This document shows positions 4,016-5,753 of a stretch of DNA of 5,753 nucleotides, piece by piece; position 1 is the stretch's first letter, and each line of letters opens with the position of its first letter. This stretch comes from Balneolaceae bacterium (GTDB taxonomy: Bacteria > Bacteroidota > Rhodothermia > Balneolales > Balneolaceae). Location: the NCBI GenBank assembly GCA_007126675.1, contig SLAU01000329.1, positions 1 to 5,753 of the forward strand, read 5' to 3'. The translations under genes were made by a program, and so were the position numbers. The notes beneath the pieces were generated by a model that saw only the letters and a program-made list of their open reading frames with translations, was not told where the DNA came from and did not search any database.

Positions 4016-5753
4016 ATGAAGATATATTTTACACTACTGCTTTCATTACTATTCTCTTACTCTATTTCAGCACAAACCATTACCGGAACCGTGTCTGACG
4101 AAGAGACAGGAGAGATTTTGCCATCAGCAACAATATTGGTTGAAGGTACATATCGCGGTACTATTACAAATACTGAAGGAGTTTTCTCACTTCCTGCAGA
4201 TACATTTCCGGTTACTCTAATAATTCGTTTCATCGGTTACGAAACAAAAACAATTACGATAACTGAAGATCCCGGCGAGGAGTTAGCAATTAAGCTTAAC
4301 CGTTCTGTTACCGAAATGGATGAGGTAGTTGTTACAGAACAAGATCCGGGATTGTCGATCATGGAACTTGTTATAGAGCGGAAAAAGCTTTGGCGTGCAA
4401 ACCTGAAATCTTACGAGGCAGAAGCATTTACCCGGCAGGTTTTATCGAACGATACAACCATTGTTATGATATCTGAGAGCGGATCGCGTGCCTATTGGGA
4501 TCATGAAAGAGGTCATCGTGAGGTACAATTATACAAGCGGCAAACTTCTAATATCGGGGATGATCAGAATTTTGCCGGAGTAAGTTTCTTTCCCAATTTC
4601 TACAATGACAATATTGAAATTTCAGGATACAGGATGATGGGAATCACCCACCCGGATGCTCCCCTTTATTACAGGTTCAGGCTCCTCGAAACTCTTCAAA
4701 TGGATGGGAAACCACTGTATAAAATTGAAGTAGAACCGCGACGCAGGCTGCAACCACTTTTTGAAGGCACAGCTTGGGTGCTTGGCCGCGATTATGCTTT
4801 GATTGAGGTAGACCTGAAGCCAAATGATGTTGTTAACTTCCCGCCACCCATCCAGGAGTTTAATCTTGCGTACAAACAGCAATTCAGTAATTATGGCGGT
4901 GAGTTTTGGCTGCCGATTGATATGCGGATTGATGGCACTATTCGTATAGGAATTGTAGGCTTGCGTTTCCCGCCAATGAATTTCAGGCAGACATCGCATA
5001 TTTCTGATTACAAGATTAATATTCCTGTTCCTGATTCCCTCTACGAGAAAAGCAGGATATTTACTGAAAAGGATACAGCCGATGAACAGGAGAAGGAGAC
5101 GGTTCAGCCGGATTTTGAAAGAATACCCTTAACCGTTGAGGAGCAGGTTGCATATGAAACAATTGATAGTACTAAAACGCTTGAGGAAGCATTTAAACCA
5201 GAAGGGTTTTTAGCGCGGATGCTGGAGGACGATTCTGATGGGCAATCAGCTGGAATAGGTTCGGGATCATGGATTTCGTCTGGTTTGGGTTTTGTAAACA
5301 GTTACAACAGGGTAAATGGATTTAAAACCGGGTTAAGGTACAGATACCTGCAGAACAGGATAGGATTTCGCGGAGAGGTAAGTGTTGCTTACAATTTCAA
5401 CAGCTCAGATTGGGACTATGGATTTGAAGCCCGTCAGCGTTTAACAAAAGGCACATACAACAGGCCAGTTATTGCAGAATTCTCTTACATGAACCAAACA
5501 GATCAGCGTTTATCATCCGGTTTATATCACCCATTGATGAACAGTTTAAATGCCCTGTTTGGCGGTAATGACTATTTTGATTACTTCAGAAATGAATCGG
5601 TTTACGCGGGAGTTGAATGGAGGCGGTTTTTGCCCCGTACTACCATTTCGGCCGGATTTAGGCACGAAATTCATACTTCATCTGATTCTGATGATTTACA
5701 AGACTACAGTTTTTTTGGCTGGCATGATGAGCGCAGGGTAAATCCATTTATCG
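4016..5753 (+). CDS. DUF5686 outer-membrane protein with carboxypeptidase-regulatory-like N-terminal domain, C-terminus cut by window edge
   Basis: 579 codons are visible with no stop; family members are, from memory, roughly 800-850 residues, so the C-terminal third is missing. The N-terminus is a Sec signal peptide with likely cleavage after SISA (A19|Q20). Residues about 20-105 form a CarboxypepD_reg-like beta-sandwich: TGTVSDEETGEILPSATILV, then the G-T-x-T-N-x-x-G-x-F-S-L pattern and FIGYET. After EMDEVVVTEQDPG (100-112), a junction also seen in TonB-dependent SusC-like proteins, comes the DUF5686 region (about 113-340). An acidic linker (about 340-415) precedes aromatic, alternating strands from about 420 (NSYNRVNGFKTGLRYRY) that look like an outer-membrane beta-barrel. 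The role of DUF5686 proteins is not established as far as I know; an envelope location is well supported. The ATG at 4016 gives a perfect signal peptide; no Shine-Dalgarno is seen. It lies 105 bp after the ABC ATPase gene on the same strand. Confidence 0.9.
   Translation, partial: MKIYFTLLLSLLFSYSISAQTITGTVSDEETGEILPSATILVEGTYRGTITNTEGVFSLPADTFPVTLIIRFIGYETKTITITEDPGEELAIKLNRSVTEMDEVVVTEQDPGLSIMELVIERKKLWRANLKSYEAEAFTRQVLSNDTTIVMISESGSRAYWDHERGHREVQLYKRQTSNIGDDQNFAGVSFFPNFYNDNIEISGYRMMGITHPDAPLYYRFRLLETLQMDGKPLYKIEVEPRRRLQPLFEGTAWVLGRDYALIEVDLKPNDVVNFPPPIQEFNLAYKQQFSNYGGEFWLPIDMRIDGTIRIGIVGLRFPPMNFRQTSHISDYKINIPVPDSLYEKSRIFTEKDTADEQEKETVQPDFERIPLTVEEQVAYETIDSTKTLEEAFKPEGFLARMLEDDSDGQSAGIGSGSWISSGLGFVNSYNRVNGFKTGLRYRYLQNRIGFRGEVSVAYNFNSSDWDYGFEARQRLTKGTYNRPVIAEFSYMNQTDQRLSSGLYHPLMNSLNALFGGNDYFDYFRNESVYAGVEWRRFLPRTTISAGFRHEIHTSSDSDDLQDYSFFGWHDERRVNPFI

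Noticed and set aside
4622..4999. Open frame of 125 codons on the minus strand
   Set aside because: It lies wholly inside the well-supported DUF5686 coding sequence and its translation has no recognisable domain; it is a shadow frame.

Overview
The window most likely comes from a member of the Bacteroidota/Balneolota-Rhodothermota (FCB) group. Three things point there. The DUF5686-type outer-membrane protein with an N-terminal carboxypeptidase-regulatory-like domain is characteristic of that group. The lipoprotein has a strongly acidic stretch right after its lipobox cysteine. Most start codons lack a clear Shine-Dalgarno sequence. Base composition is moderately AT-rich by eye. No mobile element, CRISPR array, tRNA or rRNA is visible.

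Layout. Positions 1-1875, minus strand: a tightly packed three-gene partner-switching signalling operon, transcribed right to left. It encodes a STAS-domain anti-sigma-factor antagonist (RsbV/SpoIIAA type, 1519-1875), a GHKL serine kinase/anti-sigma factor (RsbW/SpoIIAB type, 1087-1509) and a double-GAF SpoIIE-type PP2C phosphatase (RsbU type, starting at 1082 and running off the left edge). Positions 1876-2158 hold no gene, but contain a good minus-strand terminator hairpin with a possible short transcript in front of it. Positions 2159-2668, minus strand: a small SPOR-domain lipoprotein. Positions 2669-2869: a divergent intergenic region with a perfect 17-bp palindrome. Positions 2870-3910, plus strand: an ABC transporter ATPase of the Fe3+/sulfate/spermidine importer class with a C-terminal TOBE-like region and no partner genes in view. 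Positions 4016-5753, plus strand: a DUF5686 outer-membrane protein, cut by the right edge after 579 codons.

How the genes fit together. The minus-strand trio forms a complete switch: the kinase phosphorylates the STAS protein, the GAF-regulated phosphatase removes the phosphate, and the phosphorylation state decides whether the kinase binds the STAS protein or another target. No sigma factor or other target is encoded here, so the output is unknown. The remaining genes are envelope-related (lipoprotein, importer ATPase, outer-membrane protein). The divergent lipoprotein/ABC pair may share the palindrome as an operator.

Nothing here is clearly a previously undescribed system. The points most worth a second look are the palindrome, the consecutive TTG starts and same-frame STAS/kinase junction of the switch operon, the hairpin/small-transcript candidate, and the orphan ABC ATPase.
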